From VRUE01 sp963705635 (GTDB lineage Bacteria > Actinomycetota > Thermoleophilia > Solirubrobacterales > 70-9), in NCBI GenBank assembly GCA_963705635.1, contig CAVPKH010000001.1, positions 558,001 through 622,000 on the forward strand: a DNA stretch of 64,000 nt. Direction: 5' to 3'. The translations under genes were made by a program, and so were the position numbers. Below are positions 43,898 to 55,076 of this stretch, piece after piece; position 1 is the stretch's first letter; every line of letters starts with the position of its first letter. The notes beneath the pieces are model-generated. The model saw only the letters and a program-made list of their open reading frames with translations. It was not told the DNA's origin and did not search any database.

Positions 43898-45115
43898 ATG
43901 GCCGGCAGGATCAAAGTCAAGAACCCGATCGTCGAGCTCGACGGCGACGAGATGACGCGGATCATCTGGGCTTTCATCAAAGACCAGCTGATCCTGCCCT
44001 ACCTCGATCTCGAGCTGGACTACTTCGATCTCGGCATCGAGAGCCGCGACGCCAGCCGCGATCAGATCACCGTTGACGCGGCAAACGCGATCAAACGGCA
44101 CGGGGTAGGGGTGAAGTGCGCGACGATCACTCCCGACGAGGCGCGGGTGGAGGAGTTCGGGCTGGCGGAGATGTACCGCTCGCCGAACGGGACGATCCGC
44201 AACATCCTCGGCGGGGTGATCTTCCGCGAGCCGATCGTGATCGCCAACATCCCCCGCCTCGTCCCCGGCTGGACCAAGCCGATCGTGATCGGCCGCCACG
44301 CCTTCGGCGATCAGTACCGCGCCACCGACCTGGTCGTCCCCGGCGAGGGCACGCTGACCCTCACCTACACGCCGAAGGACGGCGCCGACCCGGTCGAGCT
44401 CGACGTCTATGACTTTCCCGGCCCGGGTATTGCGATGGCGATGTACAACCTCGACGATTCGATTCGCGATTTCGCCCGGGCGTCGATGCGGTACGGGCTG
44501 AACCGCGGCTACCCGGTCTACCTCTCGACCAAGAACACGATCCTGAAGCGCTACGACGGCCGCTTCAAGGACCTCTTCGCCGAGGTCTACGAGAACGAGT
44601 TCAAGGCCGATTTCGAGGCGGCGGAAATCAGCTATGAGCACCGCCTGATCGACGACATGGTCGCCGCGGCGATGAAGTGGGAGGGCGGCTACGTCTGGGC
44701 CTGCAAGAACTACGACGGTGACGTGCAGTCCGACACCGTCGCCCAGGGCTTCGGCTCGCTGGGGCTGATGACCAGCGTCCTGATGAGCCCCGACGGCAAG
44801 ACGGTCGAGGCCGAGGCCGCCCACGGCACGGTCACGCGTCACTACCGCCAGCACCAGCAGGGCAAGCCGACCTCAACCAACCCGATCGCCTCGATCTTCG
44901 CCTGGACCCGCGGCCTCGCGGCCCGTGGCCGACTTGACGACACGCCCGAGGTCTCGCGCTTCGCCGAGGCGCTGGAGCGGGTCTGCGTGGAGACGGTGGA
45001 AGGCGGCCGGATGACCAAAGACCTGGCACTGCTCGTTGGCCCCGACCAGGAGTTTCAGACCACGCAGGAGTTCCTCGCCTCAATCGACGAGAACCTGCAG
45101 CAGGCGATGACCTAA
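43898..45115 (+). CDS. icd: NADP-dependent isocitrate dehydrogenase, eukaryotic-type
   Basis: Isocitrate is oxidatively decarboxylated to 2-oxoglutarate. The 405-residue protein starts at ATG 43898. The sequence matches the subfamily II enzyme: NPIVELDGDEMTRIIW, the substrate loop YRSPNGTIRNILGG, the metal site region YDGDVQSDTVAQGFGSLG and EAAHGTVTRHYRQHQQG. It is short of the long monomeric type and unlike the E. coli type. mdh follows 90 nt later. Confidence 0.94.
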   Translation: MAGRIKVKNPIVELDGDEMTRIIWAFIKDQLILPYLDLELDYFDLGIESRDASRDQITVDAANAIKRHGVGVKCATITPDEARVEEFGLAEMYRSPNGTIRNILGGVIFREPIVIANIPRLVPGWTKPIVIGRHAFGDQYRATDLVVPGEGTLTLTYTPKDGADPVELDVYDFPGPGIAMAMYNLDDSIRDFARASMRYGLNRGYPVYLSTKNTILKRYDGRFKDLFAEVYENEFKADFEAAEISYEHRLIDDMVAAAMKWEGGYVWACKNYDGDVQSDTVAQGFGSLGLMTSVLMSPDGKTVEAEAAHGTVTRHYRQHQQGKPTSTNPIASIFAWTRGLAARGRLDDTPEVSRFAEALERVCVETVEGGRMTKDLALLVGPDQEFQTTQEFLASIDENLQQAMT

Positions 45116-45205
45116 TGCCGCCGCTGGGCTTGAAAAGTGGATATATAGGCCGCTTTGAGGCCCGTCGGCTGACCAAGACCCCGATTTCAGGAGAAAGATG
45201 ACCCT

Positions 45206-46192
45206 GTGAGCACCCCCGTGAAAGTCACCGTGACCGGCGCCGCCGGACAGATCGGCTACGCGTTGCTGTTCCGCATCGCCAGTGGGCAGATGCTTGGCCC
45301 CGACACTCCCGTTGAGCTCAGCCTGCTCGAGATACCCGATGCCGTCAAGGCGGCGGAGGGAACCGCGATGGAGCTCGACGACTGCGCCTTTCCACTCTTG
45401 CGTCGCATCGACATCTTCGATGATCCCAAGCAGGCCTTCGACGGCTGCAACGTGGGGCTGCTGGTCGGTGCGCGGCCGCGCGGGCCCGGCATGGAGCGCT
45501 CGGACCTGCTCGAGGCCAACGGTGGCATCTTCAAGCCACAGGGCGAAGCGATTGCCGCTGGCGCCGCCAGCGACGTGCGGGTGCTGGTGGTGGGCAACCC
45601 CGCAAACACCAATTGCCTGATCGCGATGTCCAACGCCGACGGCGTTCCCGCCGGGCGCTTCACCGCGATGATGCGGCTCGATCACAACAGGGCGATCGCG
45701 CAGCTCGCCAACAAGCTCGGCAAGGGGGTCTCCGACGTCACCAACATGACCGTCTGGGGCAACCACTCGACGACGCAGTACCCCGACCTGGTCAATGCCA
45801 GGGTGAACGGGGAGAGCGCCTGGGACGCGGTCGACGACCAAACCTGGATCGCCGACGAGTTCATCCCGCGGGTGGCCAAACGCGGCGCGGCGATCATCGA
45901 GGCGCGGGGCGCCTCCAGCGCGGCCTCGGCCGCCAACGCCGCGATCGACCACGTGCGCGACTGGGCGCTGGGTACGCCGGATGGTGACTGGGTTTCGATG
46001 GGCGTTCCCGCCGACGGCTCCTATGGCGTCGAGGAGGGAATCGTCGCCGGCTTCCCCTGCAGGTGCAGCGCTGGGGAGTGGTCGATCGTCGAGGGCGCCG
46101 AGGTGACGGAGTTCTCGCGCTCCCGCATCGACGCAAGCGCCGCCGAGCTGCGCGAGGAGCGCGACGCGGTCGGCAAGCTCGGCCTGGTCTAA
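45206..46192 (+). CDS. mdh: Malate dehydrogenase
   Basis: The NAD-dependent enzyme interconverts malate and oxaloacetate. GTG 45206 gives 328 residues; AGGAGAAAG lies ~11-14 nt upstream, slightly far. The Rossmann motif TGAAGQIGYALLFRIASG is at 10-27. The substrate arginines are in GARPRGPGMERSDLL, and the catalytic pair in MMRLDHNRA and WGNHSTTQYPD. It belongs to the LDH-unlike ~328-residue MDH group. A strong hairpin terminator follows at 46206. Confidence 0.94.
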   Translation: MSTPVKVTVTGAAGQIGYALLFRIASGQMLGPDTPVELSLLEIPDAVKAAEGTAMELDDCAFPLLRRIDIFDDPKQAFDGCNVGLLVGARPRGPGMERSDLLEANGGIFKPQGEAIAAGAASDVRVLVVGNPANTNCLIAMSNADGVPAGRFTAMMRLDHNRAIAQLANKLGKGVSDVTNMTVWGNHSTTQYPDLVNARVNGESAWDAVDDQTWIADEFIPRVAKRGAAIIEARGASSAASAANAAIDHVRDWALGTPDGDWVSMGVPADGSYGVEEGIVAGFPCRCSAGEWSIVEGAEVTEFSRSRIDASAAELREERDAVGKLGLV

Positions 46193-46205
46193 GCCTCGAA
46201 CTGAA

Positions 46206-46233
46206 AAAGCCGGCCCCTCTCGGGGCCGGCTTT
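46206..46233. terminator. Rho-independent type terminator after mdh
   Basis: AAAGCCGGCCCC and GGGGCCGGCTTT form a perfect 12-bp stem with loop TCTC, ending in a T-run. The opposite strand also gives an A/T-flanked hairpin, so it can serve the convergent gene at 46259. Confidence 0.9.
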
Positions 46234-46258
46234 GTTCAAAAAAGCGCTGTGGCCAGTT

Positions 46259-46699
46259 CTATTTGGCCGGGTGGTACTCGCGCCCCTTCTTGACGACCCT
46301 GCCCTCTTTCTCCATTTCGCCGAGAACCCGGTAGAGGTAATTGGGTTTGATTTTCATCGATTTGGCGATTTCCGACGCGGAGATGCCGGGGTTCTGCTCG
46401 ACCAGGGACACCGCCTGATCGGCGCGGGTGCCGCCGCGGCGACGGCGACGGCGGGGGGCGGTGGCTGTCCCACCCGCAGCCGGCGCGGGTGTGGTTGCAG
46501 CAGGCGCAGTTTTACGGGGACGGCCGGGGCCGCGTTTGCCACTGCCGGGGGGTCGACCGGGACGGCCGGGGCGGCGGGTTGCGGTGCCGCCAAGCTCGGT
46601 CAGCGCGCGCTCGAGGCGCGTGCGCTCCTCGTCGAGCTCGGCAAGTCTCTTCTTGACAAGGTCGAGTGCCTCATCGAGTACGTTGCTGGTGCTGGGCAT
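46259..46699 (-). CDS. DNA-binding protein: coiled coil, AT-hook-like segment and winged helix
   Basis: The 146-residue protein starts at ATG 46699 after AAAGGAATG. Residues 5-36 form a coiled coil (VLDEALDLVKKRLAELDEE). Residues ~42-64 carry GRPGRPPGSG and GPGRPRK, AT-hook-like repeats. An Ala/Pro linker and RRRRRRGG follow, then a winged helix (ISASEIAKSMKIKPNYLYRVL) with a basic wing (GRVVKKGREYHP). It is probably nucleoid-associated or a repressor. Upstream is TGACAGTGTCA at 46770-46780, a possible operator. Confidence 0.7.
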   Translation of the reverse strand: MPSTSNVLDEALDLVKKRLAELDEERTRLERALTELGGTATRRPGRPGRPPGSGKRGPGRPRKTAPAATTPAPAAGGTATAPRRRRRRGGTRADQAVSLVEQNPGISASEIAKSMKIKPNYLYRVLGEMEKEGRVVKKGREYHPAK

Positions 46700-46857
46700 T
46701 GCATTCCTTTCATCCGGCAGTTTTGTGCCTCCCGGGATCGTCAGCTGGTTGCTCGGGAGTGTGGCACAGTGACAGTGTCAGTGACTATTCCCCATATAGT
46801 CAAATTCCACGCTGTCACTCTGGCCATTTGGATGAGGCAGTGATGAGCTCAAGCCCG

Positions 46858-47748
46858 TCAGGCGGAGCGCTGAGCCTGACGCTCAGGTGAAATCCGCACC
46901 ACGTTCCTGGCAAGCCCGAGCTTCTCCATCGTGCCGATTATCAGGGCCGATAGGTCGATCTCACTGCGCCGCAGACCGTGCACGGCGGAGCGTGGAAAGG
47001 CGTGATGGTTGTGATGCCAGGACTCTCCCAGGGAGGGCAGGGCCAGCCAGAAGACATTGGTGGACCTGTCCTCGGTGTCGAAGCGTCGCGTGCCGATGAA
47101 ATGGCATACCGAGTTGACGCTCCAGGTGACATGGTGGACGAAGAAGATTCGCACCAGCCCACCCCAGAGCAGACCGGTTGCAGCCCCGGCGAGCGTGCCG
47201 CTGACGGCGAAACCGGCAAGGGCGGGAATTGCCAGGCTGACGAGCACGAGCGCGACGAAGCGGCGGGAGATCGCGCGCATGCCCCCGTCCTCGTAGAGGT
47301 CCGGCGCGTAGCGCTTCCAGTCGGCCCGGCCCTGGGTGGACATCAGCCAGCCCGAGTGGGCGTGCCACAGTCCCGCGACCACGCCGCGCAGGCCGCCGTC
47401 GTGGCCGACGTGGGGACTGTGGGGGTCGCCCTCCTCGTCGGTGTGGGCATGGTGCTTGCGGTGGTCGGCGACCCAGGAGATCACCGGGCCCTGGACCGCC
47501 ATCGAGCCGAGCACGGCGAAGGTGTATTCGAGCGGCTTGGAGGTCTGGAAGGAGCGGTGGGTGAGCAACCGGTGGAAGCCAACGGTGATCCCCACCGCGG
47601 TCAACAGGTACATGACGGCGGCGATGACGAGGTCGCTGGCGCTGACCAGGCTGTTCCAGAGCAGCGCGATCGCCGCCAGCGTGGCGAGGAAGGGGAAGAC
47701 GACGGCGCCGAGGTTGGCGACCTTCTCGACTTTGGTCATTTCGCCCAT
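46858..47748 (-). CDS. Membrane fatty-acyl desaturase (delta-9 type)
   Basis: ATG 47748 (MGEMTKVEK) is chosen; ATG 47739 is possible, and longer starts run into promoter-like DNA. About 296 residues. The three histidine boxes are HRLLTHRS, HRKHHAHTD and HHNHHAFP. There are four main membrane helices. It introduces a double bond in acyl-CoA or lipid acyl chains using a diiron site. It is divergent from the PucR-type regulator, which may control it. Confidence 0.9.
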   Translation of the reverse strand: MGEMTKVEKVANLGAVVFPFLATLAAIALLWNSLVSASDLVIAAVMYLLTAVGITVGFHRLLTHRSFQTSKPLEYTFAVLGSMAVQGPVISWVADHRKHHAHTDEEGDPHSPHVGHDGGLRGVVAGLWHAHSGWLMSTQGRADWKRYAPDLYEDGGMRAISRRFVALVLVSLAIPALAGFAVSGTLAGAATGLLWGGLVRIFFVHHVTWSVNSVCHFIGTRRFDTEDRSTNVFWLALPSLGESWHHNHHAFPRSAVHGLRRSEIDLSALIIGTMEKLGLARNVVRISPERQAQRSA

Positions 47749-47826
47749 CCGGGAACAAGTTACGCTGCCTTTCTCAGTAAGAATTAGACTCGTAGTCAAT
47801 TCATGGATCTATTTCTTATGAGATAA

Positions 47827-49020
47827 ATGACAACTTCTCTCGATTTGGAGCCCTGGCGGGGGCTGCCCGCCACGGTCGCCGACCTGATCGAGCCCGAGCT
47901 GGACGCCGTGATCGAGGAGGTCCTCGAGACGATCGCCCGCGAGGTGCCCGAGTACGCGCGCCCGCTGGAGGGGAAATTCGGCCGCGGCATCCGCACCGGA
48001 GTCGGCGAGGCCCTGGGCCAGTTCGTCGCTCTGATCCGCGACCCCGATGCGGGCCGCGGGCTGGGGCGCGAGGTCTACGTCAGCCTTGGCCGCGGCGAGC
48101 TGCGCCAGGGACGGACGCTGGACTCGCTGCAGGCGGCCTACCGGGTTGGCGCCCGCGTCGCCTGGCGCCGCTTTGCCCGCGCGGGGCGGCGGGCAAAGCT
48201 CGAGTCGGAGGTGCTGAGCCTGCTCGCGGAGGCGATCTTCGCCTACATCGACGAGCTCTCGGCCGATTCGGTCGAGGGCTACGCCGAGGCTCGCTCAGAG
48301 GACGAGGACCTGCGCCGCTCCCGCCGGCGGGAGCTTGTCCTGCTGATGATGCGAGAGCAAGCCGCCGAGGCGGCCGACCTGCGCGCCGCCGCCCAGGCGG
48401 CCGGCTGGAGGGTCCCGCGCAGCGTCGCCCCACTTGCCTGCGCCGAGGCCGAGCTGTCGCGGCTGGCCCGCCGCCTTCCCGTCGACGCCCTGGTGTCGCA
48501 GGTAGACGAGCTCGGCTGCGTGCTGCTGCCCGACCCCGGCGGGCCCGGGCGCGCGAGCGCCATCGAGCGCGCCATCGTGGGCAGGCCGGCGGCGCTCGGC
48601 CCGGCCGGCGCCCCGGAGGCTCTGGGGGAATCATGGGCGCTGGCCAAATCCACTCTGCGCGCGCTGGAGGCCGGCGCCCTGCGGTCGGCTGGCCTCGTCC
48701 AGGCCGAGGACCACCTGGCCGACCTGCTGCTCTTCGAGGGCAGCGGGCTTGCCGGCAGGATCGGCGCCCGCAGGCTTGCCCCCTTCGATTCACTGACCCC
48801 GAAGGCGCGCGAGCGGATGCTGGAGACGGCGCTCTCCTACGTCCGCCACCGTGGCAACTCGGTTGAGATGGCCGCGGCCCTGCACCTCCACCCGCAGACG
48901 GTGCGCTACAGGATCGCCCGCCTGCGCGAGCTGCTCGGCGATCAGCTCAACGACCCCGACGCTCGCTTCGAGCTCGAGGTGTCGCTTCGCTCTGCGGCGC
49001 TCAATCGGCAGTCGAGCTGA
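47827..49020 (+). CDS. PucR/CdaR-type transcriptional regulator
   Basis: The 397-residue protein has a large N-terminal region of helical character, typical of regulators with RsbR- or GGDEF-like domains that sense a small molecule. The C-terminal PucR-type helix-turn-helix is LSYVRHRGNSVEMAAALHLHPQTVRYRIARLRELLG, described by its ends at ~330-370. It begins at ATG 47827, 79 nt from the desaturase start on the other strand; GACT/AGTC half-sites lie between them (47787-47797). A role in lipid control is likely from position only. Confidence 0.82.
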   Translation: MTTSLDLEPWRGLPATVADLIEPELDAVIEEVLETIAREVPEYARPLEGKFGRGIRTGVGEALGQFVALIRDPDAGRGLGREVYVSLGRGELRQGRTLDSLQAAYRVGARVAWRRFARAGRRAKLESEVLSLLAEAIFAYIDELSADSVEGYAEARSEDEDLRRSRRRELVLLMMREQAAEAADLRAAAQAAGWRVPRSVAPLACAEAELSRLARRLPVDALVSQVDELGCVLLPDPGGPGRASAIERAIVGRPAALGPAGAPEALGESWALAKSTLRALEAGALRSAGLVQAEDHLADLLLFEGSGLAGRIGARRLAPFDSLTPKARERMLETALSYVRHRGNSVEMAAALHLHPQTVRYRIARLRELLGDQLNDPDARFELEVSLRSAALNRQSS

Positions 49021-49063
49021 GCTGCATCAAGTTTCTCTCGCGGGAGAAGGGCTTGATGCGGCG

Positions 49064-49699
49064 CTACTGGGAGTCGGAGCGGCGGCTGCGGGGCAGGGTG
49101 CGGAAGACGACGTCCCAGAGCGGCGAGGAGACGCCGTAGCCGAAGCGGTGATCCTGGAAGTGGTGGCGCATGTGCTGCTCGCGCAGGCGCTTGCCGAGGC
49201 CGGACTTGGGCACGAAGTGGTGCACGTAGTAGTGCGTGTAGTCGTAGGCGAGGTAGCCGGCGATGAAGCCAGCGAAGAGCGGGTATGCGGCTGGGGTTCC
49301 GAACAGCAGCGTGAAGGCGCCGAAGAAGAGGGCGGCGAGCGGGATCGCCACTGCCGGCGGCATCACCAAGCGCAGCTTGTCGTTGGGGTGATCGTGGTGG
49401 ATGCCGTGGATGATGAAGTGCATGCGGCGGCCGAAGGCGTTGTCGGGCTGCCAGTGGAAGACGAGCCGGTGCAGCCAGTACTCGGTCAGGGTCCAGATCG
49501 CGATCCCGCCGAGGCTGAGGCCGATCAGCTGCCAGGCGTTGTAGCCACGGTCGATTCCGAGCCACTCCATCGCGACGACCACGGGCACGAAGACGATCGC
49601 GGGAATCGAGGGATGCACCCGCGAGAAGAAGTTGAGGAAGTCGCTCTCGAACAGCTGGGGGGAAGCCGCGAGCTTGTCGGTCCGGCTGGGGGAGTCCAT
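49064..49699 (-). CDS. Fatty acid hydroxylase superfamily protein
   Basis: The 211-residue membrane protein has the histidine clusters of the sterol desaturase/fatty acid hydroxylase family: HRLVFH, HGIHHDHPND, HYYVHHF and EQHMRHHF. Four membrane helices are seen. It probably hydroxylates an acyl chain in the membrane (2-hydroxylase-like). It starts at ATG 49699, convergent with the PucR-type gene and divergent from the small cysteine protein. Substrate is unknown. Confidence 0.87.
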   Translation of the reverse strand: MDSPSRTDKLAASPQLFESDFLNFFSRVHPSIPAIVFVPVVVAMEWLGIDRGYNAWQLIGLSLGGIAIWTLTEYWLHRLVFHWQPDNAFGRRMHFIIHGIHHDHPNDKLRLVMPPAVAIPLAALFFGAFTLLFGTPAAYPLFAGFIAGYLAYDYTHYYVHHFVPKSGLGKRLREQHMRHHFQDHRFGYGVSSPLWDVVFRTLPRSRRSDSQ

Positions 49700-49836
49700 C
49701 AGGGCCGAATGGTAGCGGCGGCCTCTCCCGGCTTCCGCAAGACGCGGGGAACCTGTGACGAGACTGTGTCAAAGACGTTGCGCTTTGCGGAAATGATGCT
49801 CACGAAAGCGTCACGGGCTTGCCAGTATGCGCCGCC

Positions 49837-50025
49837 GTGCCCCGCAAGCCAAAGCCGCCGACATGCGACGACTGTTACTTCCGCAAGAACCTGCTCTGCT
49901 CGCTTGAGCTTGACGAGCCCTGCGCGACGTTCCGGCCGAATCGCCCCGAGGGCCTCGTCCCTCCGAAGCAGCCGGTCCTGCTGATGCGACCGCCTCGTTG
50001 GGCGTCGCAGGCTCAGACCGCTTGA
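49837..50025 (+). CDS. Small cysteine-containing protein
   Basis: GTG 49837 gives 62 residues; a TTG at 49819 is less likely. The core PTCDDCYFRKNLLC, then DEPCATFRPN, has four cysteines in a zinc-binding-like layout. A similar CxxC...C...PCPTFRP pattern is recalled in small actinobacterial proteins. Function is unknown. A structured repeat begins 13 nt after its stop. Confidence 0.6.
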   Translation: MPRKPKPPTCDDCYFRKNLLCSLELDEPCATFRPNRPEGLVPPKQPVLLMRPPRWASQAQTA

Positions 50026-50038
50026 CGTAGGCGCTCGG

Positions 50039-50183
50039 CCGCGGGTCCTGTCGTCGGGGTGGGGTGCCCCGCTTTGGGCTACGCGCTGCTCCGGGCGAAG
50101 GGACATCGCGCTCGAAGGGTCGAAGCCTTGCCCTTCACAGCCTTCGCCCGGCGCGGATCACCCCACCCCGACGCCACCCGCGG
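50039..50183 (+). repeat. Structured repeat copy 5
   Basis: Outer stem CCGCGGGT/ACCCGCGG, conserved loop pair CCTGTC and GCC, then GTCGGGGTGGGGTG paired with CACCCCACCCCGAC. An inner arm contains CTGCTCCGGGCG with CGCCCGGCGC. It is nearly identical to the inverted copy at 25526. Confidence 0.88.
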
Positions 50184-50347
50184 AGAGGACTTCCAGCAAC
50201 TTGAGCTTGAGGCGCGGTCCCGTCGGGCGGCTTGAACCCAAGAAGCTCACCCGCAAGGTGGGAGGCATATTTCCCCTGACGCCACGCCTGAGTCACGTCG
50301 CTCACTAGCGTTTTGAGCTTGGGAAGGGTTCAGTCGGGGACGTCGCT
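50184..50347. other. Spacer between two structured repeats
   Basis: There is no supported gene. It holds near-complementary stretches such as CTTGAACCCAAG and TTGAGCTTGGGAAGGGTTCA, which could make a further hairpin between the two repeat copies. Confidence 0.45.
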
Positions 50348-50448
50348 CGCGGGGGGTGGCGCGGGTTTTGGGGGACCACCCCGAGGAGGCGGCGCAGCCG
50401 CCCCCGCAGCGGGTGGTGGTTCCAAAACCCGTGACAGGACCCGCCGCG
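50348..50448 (-). repeat. Structured repeat copy 6, inverted, next to hsp20
   Basis: On the minus strand it begins CGCGGCGGGT, CCTGTC, then CACGGGTTTTGGAACCACC. It ends with GGTGGTCCCCCAAAACCCGC, GCC and ACCCCCCGCG. It ends 16 nt before the likely hsp20 start. Confidence 0.82.
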
Positions 50449-50463
50449 CCCAGCGCTCAGGCT

Positions 50464-50880
50464 ATGTTTTCGACTATGCCCGAACGCGATCCGTTTGCGA
50501 CCCTTGCCTGGGGCCGCGCTACCTATGTGACTCGACGCAGCCGGGGGTTCTCTCCCAACGTCGACGTCTATTACAGCGGTGACCCGCAGATGGCCGTGGT
50601 CAAGGTCGATCTCGCCGGGGTGAGCTTGGCCGAGGTGGGGATCGAGGTTTCCGGACGGCAGTTGGCGATCGTCGGGGAACGGGCCGTGCAGGAGACCGAG
50701 GGGCGGGTCTATCAGCAGGTCGAGATCCCCTCGGGGCCGTTCCGGCGCATCGTCGAGCTGCAGGTCGACGTCGACGCCGAGCGGGCCAAGGCGACTTATG
50801 AGGACGGGGTGCTGCGGATCGAGCTGCCGCTGCGCGATCCGGCCGAAACCACCCGCCGGGTTCCGATCGGGAGGGACTAG
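50464..50880 (+). CDS. Small heat shock protein, Hsp20/alpha-crystallin family
   Basis: ATG 50464 (MFSTMPERDP) gives 138 residues; ATG 50476 is also possible. An upstream in-frame extension to 50356 runs through the structured repeat and is unlikely. The alpha-crystallin domain spans ~30-125: NVDVYYSGDPQMAVVKVDLAG, GRQLAIVGERAVQE, and YQQVEIPSGPFRRIVELQVDVD, ending GVLRIELPL. It holds unfolding proteins. lon follows 49 nt later, so it forms a heat-stress unit. Confidence 0.88.
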   Translation: MFSTMPERDPFATLAWGRATYVTRRSRGFSPNVDVYYSGDPQMAVVKVDLAGVSLAEVGIEVSGRQLAIVGERAVQETEGRVYQQVEIPSGPFRRIVELQVDVDAERAKATYEDGVLRIELPLRDPAETTRRVPIGRD

Positions 50881-50929
50881 CAGTGCCGTTGCAGGCGAGC
50901 GCGCCCGGTTTGCACGAGGGGCGGCATTG

Positions 50930-53310
<2,381 letters not shown>

Positions 53311-53311
<1 letters not shown>

Positions 53312-53475
53312 GACGGTTGACACCTGAACCACGCACACCCGGATGACGCACGTGGCACTGCGCATCTCTGCGTCCTCGGGCTTGCCTTTGGCGCCACCAA
53401 AGGCCCCACCCTGCGTCCTTGATCTGCTCGGCCGCGCGCGCCCCCGGGCGCACGCGGCCCAGATGCCAACCGTCT
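53311..53475 (+). repeat. Hairpin element between lon and glycosyltransferase
   Basis: AGACGGTTG (53311-53319) and CAACCGTCT (53467-53475) close a ~165-nt region. Inside are a hairpin GCCTTTGGCGCCACCAAAGGC (by its arms), flanked by GCGTCCTCGG and CTGCGTCCTTG, and a GC-only palindrome GCCGCGCGC...GCGCACGCGGC. The GCGTCCTCGG...CTGCGTCCTTG pair is also found at 55523-55575. Confidence 0.65.
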
Positions 53476-53476
53476 G

Positions 53477-55018
53477 ATGGAGGCCGCTGGGGCGCTGGGC
53501 AGGGGCAGCTTGTCGACGTATCTGGAGGCGGTCGGCGAGGCGGTGCGGGCGCGTTCGCGCGCCTTCTGGATCGTCGCCGGACTGACCGTTCTCGCCGCCG
53601 CGATCCGCTTCGTCACCCTCGGCGCCCAGAGCTACCACCACGACGAGGTCGTGACCGCCAGCCGCATCCTGCCGAGCGGCTTCTGGCAGGCGATGGATGC
53701 GGTCGGCTACAGCGAGTCGGCGCCGCCGCTCTACTACGCGCTGGCCTGGCTCTGGACCCAGCTGACCGGGACGGGGGAGTTCGGCCTGCGCTCGGTCTCG
53801 GCGCTGGCCGGCGTCGCCACGGTCCCGGTCGCCTACCTGCTCGGGGCCGAGCTGCGCGAGCGCCGCACCGGCCTCGTCGCGGCGGCGCTGGTCGCGGTCA
53901 ACCCGATGCTGGTCTGGTACTCGCAGGAGGCGCGCGCCTACGCGCTCTTCGCGCTGCTGACCGCGCTCTCGCTGCTCTACTTCGCCCGGGCCCTGGATCG
54001 CGGTCGCCGCCGTGACTTCGTCGCCTGGGGGATCGCCTCGGCGCTGGCCCTCGCCACCCACTACTTCGCCGCCTTTCCGATCGCCGCCGAGGCGCTCTGG
54101 CTCCTGCATCGCCGCGGCAAGGCGACCGTCCCCGGCCTCGGCATCCTCGGCGCCGCCGGGCTGCTGCTGGCGCCGCTGGCGATCCACCAGATGTCGATTG
54201 GCCACGCTGAGTGGATCGGCAGCTTCAGCCTCGGCCACCGCCTCTGGGAGACGGGCCTCAGCTTCATGCTGGGGGAGACCGGCGACATCATCGCCCGACC
54301 CGAGCACCCGCTGCTGGCGGTCATCCCCTGCTTGCTCGGCCTCGCCGCGCTGGCCCTCGTCCTTCTCCGCGGCGATCGTCAGGAGCGCCGTGCGGCGGCG
54401 ATCCCGCTCAGCCTGGCGGCGGTGACCGTCGTCGTCCCGGTCGCCCTCGGCCTGCTCGCCCCGGACAAGGACTTTGTCCTGGCCCGCAACCTGCTGCCGG
54501 CGCTGGTGCCCCTGCTCGTCGCCCTCGCGGTCGGCTTCACCCTGCGTCGCGGGCGCCGCAGCGGGGCGATCCTCGCCGCGGCGCTGGTTGCCTACTCGCT
54601 CGGCTTCTCGGCCTGGGCCAGCCTCTCGCCGGCGCTGCAACGGCCCGACTGGCAGGCGGCGAGCTCGGCCCTGGGCGAACCGACGGTGCCCCGCGCGATG
54701 GTGACCTGGACCCTCGGCGAGGCCTCGTTGCGCTACTACCTCGAGACCGGCGCTTTCCAGGTCCAGCCCTCCGACGGCTTCGACTGGCTGGTCGGCGAAG
54801 TCGACTTCATCTCCGACGGCCCGGCCCCGCCACCGCCCCGGCGCCTGCTGGGCCCTGCCTTCCGCCAGGTCGGCTACGAGCAGGTCGGCCGCCTGTACCT
54901 GCGTCGCTACGCCGTCCCCGGACCGAGCCTGGCGCGGCTGCGCCTGGGGATCGTTCGCGACGCCAGGCTTGGTTTCCGATCGAACGGGGTACTCCTCGAT
55001 GGCATCGGCCCGCGGTGA
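53477..55018 (+). CDS. GT-C glycosyltransferase (mannosyltransferase-like membrane protein)
   Basis: The 513-residue protein starts at ATG 53477. It has ~11 membrane helices. After the first helix comes SYHHDEVVTASRILP, with the Asp-Glu pair expected of GT-C (PMT/ArnT type) catalysis. VNPMLVWYSQEARAYALFALLTALS, by its ends, is a characteristic second motif. The sugar donor would be a polyprenyl-phosphate sugar. The soluble C-terminal ~110 residues face outside. The gene stands alone between two hairpins. Confidence 0.82.
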   Translation: MEAAGALGRGSLSTYLEAVGEAVRARSRAFWIVAGLTVLAAAIRFVTLGAQSYHHDEVVTASRILPSGFWQAMDAVGYSESAPPLYYALAWLWTQLTGTGEFGLRSVSALAGVATVPVAYLLGAELRERRTGLVAAALVAVNPMLVWYSQEARAYALFALLTALSLLYFARALDRGRRRDFVAWGIASALALATHYFAAFPIAAEALWLLHRRGKATVPGLGILGAAGLLLAPLAIHQMSIGHAEWIGSFSLGHRLWETGLSFMLGETGDIIARPEHPLLAVIPCLLGLAALALVLLRGDRQERRAAAIPLSLAAVTVVVPVALGLLAPDKDFVLARNLLPALVPLLVALAVGFTLRRGRRSGAILAAALVAYSLGFSAWASLSPALQRPDWQAASSALGEPTVPRAMVTWTLGEASLRYYLETGAFQVQPSDGFDWLVGEVDFISDGPAPPPPRRLLGPAFRQVGYEQVGRLYLRRYAVPGPSLARLRLGIVRDARLGFRSNGVLLDGIGPR

Positions 55019-55076
55019 CGAAAAATGATTTCGGAGTTATCCTGACCGCCACCCAGGAATCGAGCGAGGAGAAGGC

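Noticed and set aside
50356..50463. Longer hsp20 start at 50356
   Set aside because: The extension is encoded by structured repeat copy 6 and has no conserved features; ATG 50464 fits the family length.
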